Positions 1 through 13,603 of a stretch of 64,000 bases of DNA are shown piece by piece; position 1 is the stretch's first letter; every line of letters starts with the position of its first letter. The position numbers were made by a program, and so were the translations under genes. The notes under the pieces are model-generated. The model worked only from the letters and a program-made list of their open reading frames with translations, was not told the origin of the DNA and made no database searches. This stretch comes from Motacilla alba alba (lineage: Eukaryota > Chordata > Aves > Passeriformes > Motacillidae): positions 16,711,013 to 16,775,012 of the forward strand of contig NC_052026.1 in NCBI RefSeq assembly GCF_015832195.1. The letters are read 5' to 3'.

Positions 1-1874
1 GTCATGCTGCTGGAAAGTATTTTGGAGTAAGAGCTCTTAGGGATTTGCTGGGTCATGTGCTCCCCACATTTTCCTTTGCCCTTCTGCATAGCTGGAGTCC
101 CCCTGAATCCTGCTGCATTGTTGGGGTGACTTGTGTAGGTGTTACCTGTGCTCCCCTTATGCTGAGGATGTGGCTGCAGTCTGGCTCTGGCACTGTTTTC
201 TCTTTATAATCCCAGAAATGCTCTGTATTTGCATGTCTGTGTTCGTGGTCCATTGCTGACACTCTGGGAAATCAGGACTGAATTATCAGAAGGCCTGAAT
301 TATGTCTGAGGCCAGAGCCCTGTTTCTTCTGTGCACCCAAGGGAAGCTCTCACTGTGGGTGTTTTGGGGCAGATGTCTTAATTCCGGGTGAGAATCCCTG
401 AACTGCCTTGAAGGAATAAATGCATTTATCCCTGTGCTGAGTAGTTTGGCCTTACAGGAGCTGATAATGACCCTGCTTAAACTCCAGCTGTCTGCAGAGA
501 TGTTGTGGCACACAGGCTGGTTTGGGTGAAGAGTTTCCTCTTAACTCAGGGTCTGGGGGTCCTTTGGTAAAACATTAGTGGAGAAGTTAGTGAGGTCTCA
601 TTGTGCTGAATCTATTCCTGTCTGTGTAGGGCTCATTTAACTGGGCTCAGGTTAGCCTGACCTCAGAGGGGAAAGTATGTGATTCAATTGGCTCAAAGCA
701 ATCCAGCTAATTCAGATGCATGCAGAAGAATAATTAACATATAACTGGCCTGATTTCTTCAAGGGAACAGCTCTGTTTAAACAGCTCCTGTCATACCTTG
801 GTCATCCCAGTACAATACCCAATAGCACCAGTGGCTTACCTGAAAATGCCCCTGTGTCTGAGGTATTTCCTTCAAAATACTCAAGCACATCGAGATGAGT
901 TTGTAGAATGTGAAACAGAGGCAGGATGTGCCCAACTGCCCATGCAGGCAGGAGAAGGAGGGATGTGTCTCAAGGAAAGGATTGTCCATTCTGTTCCCTC
1001 CTCCCTGCTCCCAGCACAGCCTGTAGTGGCTGTGGTGATCTTAAACCTGTGTGGTGATAACAGCAACCCTGTGGGGGAAGTGAGAGGGCTGAAGAAGATG
1101 CTCAAATCAAAGCATGTTTGTATTTTTCTAGCCCCGAAGAAGTGACAGTCTGCCAGTTTTTGGGACAGAGGAAATCTCTGCATTTGGAAGACACTGTTTT
1201 TTTGGAAGCTCCTTTTTGTAAATGTGCTGTATGTTCTCTTAGCTTTCCCAGCTGAACAAATGTTTCTGGGATTGAAAAAAGATGGGATATAACTATAGGC
1301 AGGGGATCTGCTTCTTGCTGGGAACTCTCAGGGAGTCCAGTCACTCATGGGATGTGATTCCAGCTTTAGGTTTTCCCCACTCTTGCATTATTATTTCTCT
1401 GGCCTTTCTGGAAAGAACAGGAAAGAAAGTTTGCTTTATAAAACTAGAATTGAGATTACTTACCCTGTTCTAACTGTGGCTTATTGTAGGGGATTGAAAT
1501 TTGTATTACAGTGACAAGAACAGGAGTATAAAACTACTACTTTACTATTTTTATGAACTAAATCATTGTGTTTCTCAAATCAACAGTCATAACTTTCAGC
1601 AGTTTTTACTCTAAAATGCAGTCCAGTTTATTTTTCCTGCCCCACAAGGTGTCTTAGCAGGTGTTACACTCAGTAACTGCTGTAAGCAACTGTTCATTTA
1701 CAACTTTCACTCTTTTTTTACCCTTAACAAGAAATGATTCCCTCACTGATTTGTCTTTAACCTCAGGGACAGAGGCGTAATTTTAGTTGTGCAATAATCT
1801 CCCTTCTAAATCATGAAAATAAAGGCTGGGAAGAGCCACTGTCGAGGTTTATTAGGTTTCTATTGCTCCTGCAG
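1..1874 (+). other. HSD17B2: HSD17B2 intron (3' part), no exon seen
   Basis: Sequence upstream of the penultimate HSD17B2 exon. I found no stretch encoding the preceding short-chain dehydrogenase segments (the NNAG motif or the catalytic-serine strand), so the earlier exons must lie left of the window. Short open frames here have no recognisable homology and overlap one another on both strands, as expected for intron. The 3' end is a normal polypyrimidine tract and acceptor, with AG at 1873-1874. Confidence 0.7.
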
Positions 1875-2012
1875 GAGGCATTCCACTACCGAGGTACGCT
1901 GCGTATGGGGCATCCAAAGCAGCTCTGTCCATGTTTTCTGGAGTAATGAGGCAAGAGCTTTCCAAATGGGGCATTAAAGTCATGGCAATTCATCCATCAG
2001 GCTTCAGAACAG
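1875..2012 (+). CDS. HSD17B2: HSD17B2 penultimate coding exon (17-beta-hydroxysteroid dehydrogenase type 2, partial)
   Basis: This exon encodes about 46 residues of a short-chain dehydrogenase/reductase. HSD17B2 is the membrane-bound, NAD-dependent enzyme of the endoplasmic reticulum that oxidises oestradiol and testosterone to the less active 17-keto steroids. The exon contains the catalytic YGASK motif (Tyr at 1904-1906, Lys at 1916-1918). After it comes the family-typical helix ending SKWGIKV, then the HPSGF turn that closes over the cofactor. Acceptor AG is at 1873-1874 and donor GT at 2013-2014. The exon enters with two bases of a split Gly codon and leaves with one base of another, which is completed by the exon at 3442. 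The match to HSD17B2 rather than other SDRs rests on the next exon. Earlier exons are outside the window. Confidence 0.92.
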
Positions 2013-3441
2013 GTTGGTGCTTGGCATTTCGGGTTGTTCTTTCTGCCTCTCCTCTTTCCCTGCAGTTCAGCAGCCTCAAACAGAGCCCGGAGTGATTCTC
2101 GGGGGTTGGATGTTTTTTTCCAATTCTTAATGGGGGTTATGGAAATGAAGTTCAGTGTTTTTTTCTGAGAGCTGTTTCCTCCAGCTCTGCTCACTGCCTG
2201 CCTCCCCTCTCCTGGGCAGAGCTGTCTTTGCTTTGAGACAGGGCAGTATTCAGGCAGCTGGTGCCTTCCCTTTGCCCCAGCTTTGTTGGAGCTGATGAAT
2301 GGAGCATCACCGTGTGCCCAGTTTGAGTGTTATGGCTCACTTGTCCTGCTTGGGAGCTTCAGGTCCCCCATCACTCCTCCCTTCCTCAATATCAGAGCTC
2401 TCTTTATTGGGCTGCTCTGTCTTGCATGGCAGTATCTGCAGCAGTACCTGTCATCCTGCTTGCTTGCTGTCAATATCCTCTGATTTTTGCTCTCCATTCC
2501 TTCCCCATGTGCTCCTGCTGCTTTCTGTTCCAAATTCTCCTCTTCCTTCAACTGAGCTCTTTTTGCAGAGCCTGTCCAGGTTCCAGACTCATCTCCTGCT
2601 GCACATACCCTCACTGCACCCCATGCCTGCCCAGAGCATTTTTTATGTCAGTGTAAATCAAATTGCTCTTTCCATAAAATGTTACTTCCCTGAATGATTC
2701 CCTCCTGGGAAGGGGCCGTGGGAGGCTCTGGGCTCTGACAGCTTTGTGTGGTCAGTGGAACCTGCCTGAGGCTTCACCTTCAGGGCCCTGCTCAACTGTT
2801 CTCAGGTTTAAGGGTAAAATTGAGTCCTGGGATTTGAGATTTAAATATTTATTTAAAGATTTTTCTTTATTTGCAATGCTTAATTTTTGGTAGTTAGGCA
2901 GTAATTCCATTGGAGAAGCCCCTGCTTTCATTCCTACATTATGCAGATGGGATGGACAGATTAAATTACAGTTCCAAATCTGTCCTAATAGAATGCTAAT
3001 TCTTCTGGAAACCAGTTATTGAAATACTAATGTCTCCTGTGAAAGGGCAGCTCAGCGCTTGGCCAGCCCAAGTGAATCCTCTTCATCTTAGTTTGCCTGT
3101 CCTCAGTTTATAATAAATACTGACTGGAAACCGCCACAAAATGAATTGGGACAGAATGGCAAAGTGGGGAGGAGGGGGAAAGAAAAAATGCTGATTTGGC
3201 TGTGAGAGAGCATTTTTAGGTAGAGCAGGGAGCCAAATGGGGCATGAACTTTGTGCTTTTTGTGTAGCACAAAGCACTCATGCTTTTCCTCCTCTTCCAG
3301 CTAAAAGCACTGGCTGCTGACCAGCTGTGGTGTTTGTTCTTCACTGCCCCAGTTTAGATCAACTCTTCCTATTAATTACAGATTTATTTCTTTAAATCCA
3401 GCCCCAAACCCACTTGCTGTCCTGTGATGTTGCCCCTGCAG
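2013..3441 (+). other. HSD17B2: HSD17B2 last intron
   Basis: A 1,429-bp intron bounded by GT (2013-2014) and AG (3440-3441). Splicing restores a Gly codon (G + GT) and keeps frame between the two exons. I see no conserved coding matter inside. The overlapping open frames around 2300-2700 occur in several frames at once and have no known domain. Confidence 0.85.
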
Positions 3442-3800
3442 GTATTGAAGGCACAGCAGAGCAGTGGGACAAGCAGGAGAAGGAGCTGATGGAGAACCTC
3501 CCTGCAGACACCAGGCAGGCCTATGGAGAGGAATATCTCCTGGGGCTGAGGAGTTACCTCCTCCACCTGCCCTCCCACTGTGCCCCCGACCTGTCCCCAG
3601 TGCTGGGCTCTGTTCTGCATGCTCTGCTGGCCAGGAGACCCCAGGGCCTCTACACCCCTGGCAAGGGGGCCTATGTCCCCCTCTGCATCTTCTGCTGCTT
3701 CCCCCTCTGGTTCTACGACTTCTTCATCAGCAAGGTGCTGAGTGCTGGCTCTGTTCCAAGGCAGCTGAGGACATCAGGAGATGGAGGCAAGAACCCCTGA
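3442..3800 (+). CDS. HSD17B2: HSD17B2 terminal coding exon (C-terminal 119 residues)
   Basis: The terminal exon encodes the C-terminal part of 17-beta-HSD type 2 and ends at TGA 3798-3800. It starts with the GIEGTAEQW segment, which corresponds to the human HSD17B2 segment of similar form after the FxT turn. Next is the amphipathic helix with LPADTRQAYGEEY, the DLSPVL block, and the YTPGKGAY motif that identifies HSD17B2. A strongly hydrophobic, Cys/Phe-rich stretch (about residues 82-99 of this exon) follows, consistent with membrane association at the ER. The C-terminal tail is short and basic/polar. Acceptor AG is at 3440-3441. The exon is in frame with 1875-2012 and shows no break. Together the two exons give roughly the last 40-45% of the usual protein of about 390 residues. 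Confidence 0.94.
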
Positions 3801-3904
3801 GGTGTCCACTGGTGTTTCTCTCACTGGATGGGGTAGCTGGAAAGAGCTCTGGACAGACACTGCTGCTTATTGTGCTCTCTTTGTTAAGTTGCATTAACAT
3901 TAAA
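3801..3904 (+). terminator. HSD17B2: HSD17B2 3' UTR with ATTAAA polyadenylation signal
   Basis: About 100 bp after the stop codon there is an ATTAAA hexamer (3899-3904) followed by T/G-rich sequence, a plausible short 3' UTR end. An AATAAA at 5508-5513 could be a distal alternative site. Neither can be confirmed from sequence alone. Confidence 0.45.
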
Positions 3905-6900
3905 TCTCTGTGTTAAGAGTCATGTTTGGGAAAAGCAGTGGATAAACATAAATAGAAAGCTAATCTCAGATGGGGCATTTGTTGAGGAATTTCAGTGTTT
4001 TCTTGTTGTCTTTGTATCCTGCTTTCTGTGTCTTTGTATTACCTCGTGAAATGATATAGTTCCTGTCTGCTTCTAAGGGCATCACTGATATGCAGAGATG
4101 CAGAATAGGTTTTGTTAAAGCAAAACAAAAACCCTTAGAGAGTCACCAACCTTAAATCTTGTAAAAAGTTAAATATATTCCTGTTGTTGAAGAGACTTAG
4201 ATCTGTGTAATACAAGTCTTTTTATCTACAGCTTCAGCCTGATATGTTTGGGGTCTGGTGTTTTCATTCTGTTGTTGAACCTGAGAAATTATTGTCCTTT
4301 TCCCCCCAAGTTTTGTAATGTATACATTCAGTTTCAATGCATAGTGTTTAGTTTTAAAGTTTGTAATGCGTTCTCTTTGCTAGAATAAGCAACACAAACT
4401 GGTTGGGGGAGAAATGAATGCAAACAGATCAAGATCTTTATGAAGAGATGAATGATTTCCTTCCTACAGTACTAAAAATAGTCATGGTGGGTGAATCAGC
4501 TGCTAATTTGATCTGTCTGGGTCATTCTGTCATTGCCTGTATATGCCTGTGCTTATCTAATTGTTAGTAAACTCTGATGTCATTTCTGCTTTTTGTACAA
4601 TTCCTTACTCAAGTCTGGCTTTACAAAGAATTCATGGTTTTGCCCACTTTTGATACCTTCTTGTTGTTGATACCCCCTCTGCTTTGGGGGGAGTTTGTGC
4701 TCACTCATCCAAGATCAGTCAATCCTCATGTGGCTTTGCTGGAGTCCAGTGCCCAACTTCTGATAGCCTGGGGTCGCTCCCCTTGCCTAATTTCCTTCCA
4801 GGAGCACCAGGTGCCCTCCCTCCACTCTCCAATGGCAAGTGGTTGGGCAACTCACCTGTATTTTTCCTGCCTTATTCCCTTTTTGCATTGTCTGTCGCAT
4901 CCTTGGACTTTGAAAGGCTGCGATATTTTGAAAGAAATCCTCATCCCCCTGACTCCCATGGTTTGGCCACGTGTCCTGTCTTTGACAAGATGCATTTCTT
5001 TTCCAGTGATGACAAACTGAAAGTGATCACATTCTGAGCTTTAAATGTAGCCACACTTTTTTCCTTTCCTTCATGAGCAACTTCTAACTCTTCTGTCATA
5101 ACCCTACTGGTGTGATGTGCTCTTGCACCCAACTGGACAAAATCACTATTTAATTTGCAGCTATGGCATTTATTCCATCACTGTCCTGTGTCTGTCACCT
5201 CAGTGCCAGACTCCTGTAGATGCACAGAGGATTCTCAGAGGGCTTGGGCCATCATTTGAGTCTGTGCTCCAGTGGGGAAACCCTCCTGTCCTGTACTCAT
5301 TGTCACAATATCTGCTTTTGCTACTGAGGTTTATCACCTGATGGGTTTGTATCAGTGCCCTGACTGTTGCAGACTTTTGCTTTCCTTGGAGGAAGTAAGT
5401 GTACTCCATGTTTTGAACTCAGGAAATCTGAGACTATTTTTCTTTCTTTCTCCCAATTTTTTCCTTTATCTATTTCCCTCTTTTTAAATGTGTAAACAAA
5501 AATATGTAATAAACCAATATAATATTTAGTAACCAGCTGGTTGTACCTCTTTGTCTTGTCTCACCCTTTGTGCTTTTTGGGGCTCAGTGCTACATTCCCT
5601 GCCTTGTTCCCACAGCAGGAGAGCGCTGAGGGAGAAGGGGTGGGGAACTTTTCCAGGGAAGGGGGACAAATGGCAGCTGCTCTGTTTTGGGCAGATGTGA
5701 TCCCAGTTGGCTCAAAGGCAGCTTGTGAGCAGGCAGGAAAGGTGAGTGTGGAGCTGGGGCGTGCTGGGTGGCAGCCTGGGAGTTCTGGCTGAGGGAGCTC
5801 ACTGCCAGGGAGCCTATTTTCATTGTGGATGCAGGTGGCTGTTTTTCCCTTCACACCCAATTTGGGTGTAAATTCTGTGGGCTGGAATTTTGCCCTTAGG
5901 CACACGATACAACTGAAATTTGTCTAAGCAGTCAGTCAGCTCCTTTGCCTAGCAATCTCCATAACAATCTTTAATTGTTGCTTTGTTATTTGGCTGTGGT
6001 TATAAAATGTAATTTTTTTTTCTCCCATTGACTTTCCTAATAGGAATATTATCTTGCACATTGCAGACATATTAAATTAGCCATTTACTTGGAAGTTTTG
6101 ACTTCATTTTAATTTTTTAAACTTTTATTTCCCAGGAAATTTCTGTTCTAAATAGTCATTTTATGTTTCTTCACCTAACTACAAAGATATTTTAGCAGGT
6201 CTCTAATAATTGCGATATCAAAGATTGCTATTGTTTTGTTCCTACAGGGATCTTACTTTGTGTTTTAAAGATAATTCTGTTGTAACACATTATTGCATTA
6301 TGTGTCACATAATGGGCTGTAGTATTAGAACTAAATTTCTTTTGCTAATGGCTTGCATTGCAAATAATCCCAACAGTGAGAGTGGCAGAACTGCAGAATA
6401 AATTGTGTTTGTGGCCAGCGAGCCCAGGTGGATGTTAGTGCTGACACTGGCTCATGATCTCGAGGACAAACGTCTGGGTGTGATGGTCCTTTCCTTGTTG
6501 TAAAGGCTGATCTGATGCAAAGATATCTGGGGAGTGGGAAAAGAGGATGTTGAGTTCTGGCAGTGGAAACTGTTGTATTAAAAACCCCAAATGAATTCTT
6601 GTGATTTGAGCCTATTCAAAGATAAGATTTTTTTAAAGAAAAAGAGGCCATTTTGGCTTCTTTCAAAGATAAGATTTTTTAAAAAATGCACATGGTGTGA
6701 GGAAAAGCATCTGAGAAACTAAAGAAATTGGCTGTGGCCTTAAAAAAGGATGATGAATAATAGACTAAAACATCATGTAATGCCCCACAGAAATCAAGTG
6801 TTAGTTATATATTAAAAAAAACATGTGTACAGAGTAAAAAGGGGTTATAAACTATGGAAATCATGATTAAAGAGCAGATTTTATACACATCCCTTTTATC

Positions 6901-9900
6901 CAGCCTCTGGAATGGAGTTTGTGACCAAGAAGTAAATGCTGTTGGATGCTTTTTACAAAGGAATTCCCTGGTTGGTGTCCTGGGGGTCCCCCTCTCCTGC
7001 TCTGCATTCATTCCTTCCTGTGAGGAGCTGATTTGAAGACACGCAGCAGCTTTGGGGACACAGAAGGTGAGTTACAAAGCAATTTGGTTTTGTAACTTCT
7101 TTTATTCTGGCTCCATTTCCCCTCTTTGTGGGGCCCCTGCTGACAGCCGTGCCTGATGTATGCCTGCATCATTGCAGGCTGGGGAAGGTGGGTAAAATAT
7201 TGTGCATTTTTGTGGTTGTGTCACTGACTGGCTGTGGTGGGGAAGTTTTGGTGGCCACTTGCAAAAGGACCAACGCTCCATTACCGTGGAGTGTTAATGT
7301 GTGAGAGTGCCCACGTGGCTGGAGTTAAGGAAAAGGGCTGAGGACGTTTAAAGTGTGCTCAAATGGAGCTCTGACAGGGGGCTTTGGGTTGGATAGAAGT
7401 GGTGGTGTAGGAGAATGGGGAGCTCCAGGTCACTGAGGGTTATGGACTCATGCAGGGACAAGGATGAACCCTAAAACTGCTTTCAAGCTCTGTAGGAGCT
7501 TGGTCAGACCCATTTTTCACCAGGAGGGGCCAAAAACAGCAGCGGGGAGAAAGGTAATAGTTGCTTTGTCTAATTTAATGAGCATGAACAGAAATGTAAT
7601 TATTTCTAAACGAAAGTAATTTCAGATTTTTCCACTTTGAGTCCCTGCTATCTTCAGAAAAGCTATGGAAAAAATTTCCATGTTCCTCTGGCATGTGTGA
7701 GGGTTTTTTTTTTGTTTATAGTTCCACAGGAAAAGTTTTTAGAATTTCTCTAGGCATTCTTTGTTTCAAGAGGATGCTTCCAGGGAGTTTTCAGGTCTCA
7801 GTGATGTCAAAACACTCTGGTTTTGCTGTAAATTTACTCACCTGGGCACAGCATTGCAGAGGTGCAACAAAAATGGGTCACATTTCTATTGCTTGAAGCC
7901 AAGAGTCCACACGTAGCCACTAGCACCCATTTGGGCACCAATCATATTTGCAGCATGTTTGGGGCAAACGAGTGCATTTTGATATTTTTCCTGAAGAGAC
8001 TGATTCTGGGATCTTTTCTGGGTCACAGTGTTGTCTGTTTTACCCTGTTTATGTCTGTGTTTTGAAAGTCAACTGGATTCCTAAAATGATGCAACCCCTG
8101 AGGACACTGTGCATCAGAGAGTCATCACATTTCTAGGAACTCTCAGAGAAATTAATTTGAAATCCAATTCATGCAAGCTTCAAAGGAAAAGGCTTCAAAC
8201 AAAAAAAAAATCTTGGCACTTGTGAGGAAATTGGGTGTGGAATTTTTTTTTTTCCTCTCAAAACTCTGAGGATGCAGAAATGGAAAGTATTGCCACTGCA
8301 GGAAACACCCTGCACAAATGCATCCTGGGGGGCAATTGCTCCTGACAGAATCTGCTAGCTGCTGCAGGGCTCCCTGGAATGCAGGCACCTTGGTGGCAGG
8401 ATTTCAACAGCCAGTGCTTTTGTCAGTCAAGCTGAATGTCAGAGCTGTTGCTGCTCAATTATAGATGAATTCTGGCGACCTTGAGGCAGTGGGCTTTTAC
8501 ATAGCAAGAGAGGTAATTGCTTTTACTTATAAAGCATGACCAAACCATAAATCAAGAATCACTGACATCTCATGAAAGGAAGCGAGTTTTAAATCCCTTT
8601 AATAGGATAAATGGGTTTTAAGCATGTTGTATAGGTCATTGTAACCTAAGCTAATGAATCTGACTTTAACAACCTGTATGAAAGTAATTACAGATATATA
8701 AACAGTCTCCACAGGTTTCAGGCCTGGAATATGTAGGTTAAATGATCCAAGTTTATATCCCAGTTCATGCTGTTGCCTGTAGCTCTGGAAAGAGCTCTGA
8801 ATAAGCTGGAAACTAATTCCGGGAGCTAAGAATTTGGATCTCAGCATCTGCCATTAGTGAGAAAAGGGGGGACAGCTCAGTGGTCAAAGGATGGCTCTCA
8901 AATCTTGGTGGAGCCAGCGTGGCCTTCACCAGTCTGCTAAATCAGGAGAGGTCTGGAGGTGCAGTGTGTTGCTCTTTCCACAGAGCCTTTCAGAAGTGGC
9001 CTGTTATTGGGCTGCTGTTCTATGAGTTGTACACTCTGGCCATGTTTCCCTGATTTGGGCCTTTTCCCTTGTGGTATTGAAGGACCCATTTCAAAATAAG
9101 AGCCAGAATATGGAGTAAAGATCAAGGGGTGTGAGCATGGAAGATAAAAAGAAAACAAAATTATAGTGACTGGTACAAAGGGAGGGAAGGAAGGAAGCAA
9201 GAAGGATGATTCTCAGGAAATGGGTTTGGGCAGATTCAGCTCCAGTGACATGTCACACTCTGGGTCAGGTTGATCTACTCGCTATCTCCCACTGCCTCCT
9301 TCAACACCTGACTTTTTAAAGTGTCATTTAAGAGGCTGTGGCCTGTGAAAAATTTACTTACTGAGAAGTCTTACATTTCTTTGTCTTGTAGCATCCCAGC
9401 CCATGAAGAAAGAGGATATGGGGTGTTGTGGTGAGGATAGGGGTGGAGAAAAAGGTCTTATATTTCCAGAGCCCTGTGAAAGGGGAGATGTTGTTGAAGC
9501 ATTGCACTCCCACACCCAGCCCACACAAGCCTGGCAGCGCTGACTTCTTTGCTCTCTTTCTTTGGGGGAGAGAATATCACAGTGTACTTGGTTTCATAAT
9601 GGAAAAAGAGACATTTCTGGCCTTCAGCCATAGTAATTAACATATCAGCAATCTGTGAGAGAGGGCACTGCTGTCTGTCTGACTGTCTGTCTGGGCTTCC
9701 TGTGGGCTTGCACTGACACCCATCCACTGGTGTGTGTGGAAATCTCTGGTGCTTGCATGACATGGCCAACAAAGCACTAGGATGAGGATGATGTGCCAGA
9801 GGATGGCCTGAGGGTGATTTATTCCCCTGCTGTGTGGGCAAACCTTATCTTTTTATACAAAAGGTTAGGAATTGGTGTTATGGCTTCTGTGTATCTCAGA

Positions 9901-9940
9901 GAGCATCTTTTTGCCTTTAGTTTCTCAGAAAAACTAAATT
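3905..9940. other. Intergenic, no supported gene
   Basis: Six kilobases of mixed, mildly AT-rich sequence. It contains many short overlapping open frames (longest about 147 codons near 4577-5020) without recognisable domains or coherent splice structure. A 22-bp near-repeat (TTCAAAGATAAGATTTTTT type) occurs twice near 6615 and 6662. Part of the start could be an extended HSD17B2 3' UTR reaching the AATAAA at 5508-5513. I see nothing else. Confidence 0.6.
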
Positions 9941-10110
9941 CATGGAATCACAGAATGGTTTGGGACAGGAAGGACCTTTATAGCTCCTCTCATTCCACCC
10001 CTGCCGTGAGCAGGGACAGCTTCCACTAAACCAGGTTCCTCACAGCCCCATCCAGGAATGGGCACCCTCAGCTTCTCTGGACAGCCTGCTCCATTCACTG
10101 CCTGAAGAGC
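9941..10110 (-). repeat. CR1 LINE 3'-end fragment
   Basis: The + strand reads as the reverse complement of the bird CR1 3' end. It opens with a TCACAGAATGGTTTGGGA-type start, then an AAGGACCTTTA block, a CCACCCCTGCC block, a CAGGTTCCTCACAGCCCCATCC block and a CAGCTTCTCTGGACAGCCTG block. The order and spacing match the CR1 tail with small deletions. The element is 5'-truncated, as is usual for CR1, and lies on the minus strand. Confidence 0.8.
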
Positions 10111-12148
10111 AAAATCCCAAAAGACTAATTTAATTAAAAGGATGAATTGGGGAAAACAGAGCAAACAGTTAATTAACAGTGTTCTAATGTACAGGCAGCA
10201 ATGTAATCATGTTGTGTGCTTGGCATGGATGAATTAAGGGAGTGATAGGCTTTAAAAACTTAGCATTTTTGAAAATGTTTTACCATGTAGAAATGTGCTA
10301 GAAGTTCATGTTGGGAGCTGGCTGTTTCATAGTGTGATTTGAATTGAATCATGCAATAGCATAGTGTGGTTTATATCCCTTTTTCCAAATGTTGCCACTA
10401 TGGTTGCAATGTTTTGCCTTAGAGCAGGAAGCACTGCTCTCAAAGGTTAAGAAACCCCAACCAACCAACCAAAAGCATCCCTAAAACAGGATCCAGTTAC
10501 CAGCAGTGACCCCAGCCCATGACTTTGGGCCATGTCATTGCTCCCTCTGCATTTTGCAAGTGTCCTTAAGGGTAGGAAAAGGCTAACTGCAATATTAAAA
10601 AAGGACTGATGTTAAAAACAAGAAGATAAATGATTGTGCTCAGCCTCCAGGTTTAACATATGGTGTGGAGAAGCAAATGGGACGTGGTGACAGACCCATG
10701 TGCACTGTAATGGATGGTGGTGCCCAAGGGGAGCTGCAAACAGCCCAGCTCCACTGGAGTCAGCTGAATTTGGGCACCAGGGAGGAAAGGGTGCCTCAGC
10801 TTGAAGGAGGGCAACGTGATGGATGTGCCATGTACCAGTCAGAGCTTAAAGCTGAAATCTATCAAGGTGGTTTTGTGCAGAGCAGATACAGGAACTCCTG
10901 GTCTAGGAGAGGTTGTGTGCTTGCTGGTGCTGAGGTGCACGGGCAGGGCCTGAGTGAAGTGGATTTTTTGGTTTTGTTTGTGTTGTTAGTTGCTTTAAAG
11001 CCTCTTGAAAACATTTTTAAGTATCACAGACTTACTGTGTGAGGGAGGAAGGAATTATGGGCTTTCACCCTAATGCTATCTGAGACTTTTAACTGTAGGA
11101 TGTGATGCTTGCACACCACTGTCTGTCTTTTAGGGGATTAATGACTGAAGATGTCAATCTTTGTGGCTGTAAGGAAAAGCTTTCCTGACTCTGTGAGTTG
11201 AGAGGCAGCTCTTGAAACCTTTTGCACACCTTACTCCAAAAAAATATCCAGTGCCCACAGAAAATAGTCCCAAACATTTTGAGGGAATTGGCTTAGAAAA
11301 ACACAATTCCTTTGAAAGGGTTAATCTTCCCCATGGAGTTTGCACTACCTCCTGGTCTCCACTGAGTGCAGCCCTGCTTTTGGTTTTCTCCTGTTACTCC
11401 ACAGTGCTTGCTCAGCCTGGAGGATGCTCTGCTCTGGCACTCGTGTGCCTGGGTGAGGAGGGGAAACAAGGCTGATGAAAAAGGAATTGCCCATCTCTTA
11501 AGGTCTGATGGTCTCATGTTACTGAGATCACTTTTGCCCCCTTGGTTCCCCAAAGCTGCTGCTTGCTCTCGATTTGGGCTGCTCTTGAAGAGTCCTTGCT
11601 GCTGTGCTGTTCAGCCTGCAGCTGTGCATCTTGTTGGAGCAGGATTGCCATGGAGAACATGGAGAGACAGCCACTGTGAGGCTGATCCTGGCTCCATCCC
11701 AGCTGGGGCAGCACTGAGGAGCCTGGCAGGATCCTGCCTGGATGTGTGAAACCCCTTCAGAGGCCTTTCTCTTTCCAGAGTGACGCCAGTGCTGTCTGCA
11801 CAAGCAGGACAGCATTTGCACATCAGAGCTGTGTCAGAGCTCCTCCACCTGAGTGTATTTATTGCTGGGAGTGGGGTCACTGGGAATGGAGACAAATGCC
11901 GGCTTTCTCTTGGGGAATGGGCAGTTATTTTACATCCATTAGCTTGCTCCTGGCACACATCCAGCTTGGCAGGAATGCTGCCAGGGCACCAGTAAAGCTG
12001 CAGGATGGCCAGGGCAGCATCCCATGCTGCTATTGCCGGAGGCCCTGGACATAAAGCAAATGCTTCCACAGAGAGCTGGAAGCTCTTCAGGCTTGGTTTC
12101 CTTCACCTTTTGAAGCCCTATTATAGCTTAGGTTGTTCCTGGTTCTTT

Positions 12149-12243
12149 ATGGATGTTTCTACATCTAACAAATTCCTGGTGCAGCAATTAGTTTTTCAAT
12201 ACCAAAGCATTTAAGTGTCTTAATTTTTCCACTAATGAGCTGG
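12149..12243 (+). repeat. 95-bp direct repeat, copy 1
   Basis: This 95-bp block is repeated at 13604-13698 in the same orientation with four mismatches and no gaps (about 96% identity). The match starts at ATGGATGTTTCTACATCTAA and ends in GAGCTGG. Sequence on either side is unrelated, so it is a discrete local duplication or a pair of copies of an unnamed repeat. Confidence 0.85.
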
Positions 12244-13603
12244 GATTCCCCACGGGTTGTCTCACAAGCTGTTTCAGCATCACAGCTTTCTCTGTGCCAC
12301 ATATCACTGGTATCTTCTGGGAAGAAGGAGTTTCTGTGACCCCTCTGTGCCATTAAGCTGGTTGCTCTCTGCCTGTGTCAAGGGTGACTTTGACAATTCA
12401 ATTTATTCCAGGCAGCAGAGCTGCTCACTGATCTTCCCCATGAGCAGCTTTCTACTCACTTCCAACCTCAACCAGCTGAAGCTGCTCCTTCCCCTTGGTC
12501 TGATTTATTCAGCAGCTTCAGTGACTTGGGACCAGCAACAAAAGTGGGTGTTGCTGGGGCACAACCCATCCCTTGTGTGCAATATTTGGAGGAATGTTGC
12601 TGGCACCCCTGTGCCAGTGCTCACAGTGACCTGGGGGTAGCATTCATCAGTAAAATCCCCCTTTCCCTAAAATTCAGACAGCAGAACATGCTGCTGCCTG
12701 CTCAGCTGCAAGCACCCCAAAAGCTGCTCAGGCAGCAGAGGCTGTGTCTCTCTGCCAGCATATTAATGAGACAATTGACTATGCTTTGCTAAATATTTAC
12801 AGCATATTTACACCTGAATTTGAGCAATAAATCCTCTCACCCAGAGAGATGCTTTGGGCTGTGAGGAATGATGCAACATACTGAAACAAAATAATCCCAA
12901 GAACTCCTAAACGTCATGCCAGTTTTATGCAACAAACACAGCTCCTGTTGAGCTGTGGTCTCCCTAACTCCAACAATGTCACTGTTGTAAGATTTAACTG
13001 GGAGACAAGCAGATGATTTAGCTGTTTTTCTGTGGTAGATGAAGGGGAAAATCAGGCTGGAGTGGAGTGGAGGTAGCACCTGGAGAATTTGAAGGAAAGC
13101 AGGGGTTTCCATGGCTGAGCAGCAGCTGCTGGGACGGGTGTTTGGAGGATGTGTCATTGTGATGTGCGCTGCCAGGAGGGACAGCTGGAACGGCGCCCGT
13201 GTCTGAGTGACAGAGGTGAGAATGATGAGGAGCAAGGCAATGGTGTGTTGTGAGGTGCCATCAGGAGCAGGTAATGAGGCATCCTGAGTGCCAGGCACAG
13301 GAAATTTGGAGTTGGCTGCAGGACATCTCCCATCAAACCCAACGCTGCCTTCCTGAGGTGTCAGGTCTGCTGAGCACAGCCCACAGAGTCAGGGGGGTAC
13401 CAAAGGCTTCTCCTGCACTGCACCCAGCCCAGACTGGTTTTTACTGGTGCAGGAACCTTACCGCTCTAGAAAACAGAGGAAGGACTCTGGATCTGGCAGC
13501 TTTGAGATCGTGTGTTTTGCAGAAAGTTTTTGCTGCTTTTATAAAAACATTGTTGCCCTCACATACATTTTTGGACTGAACATGTCCAAAAATGAACACG
13601 TCC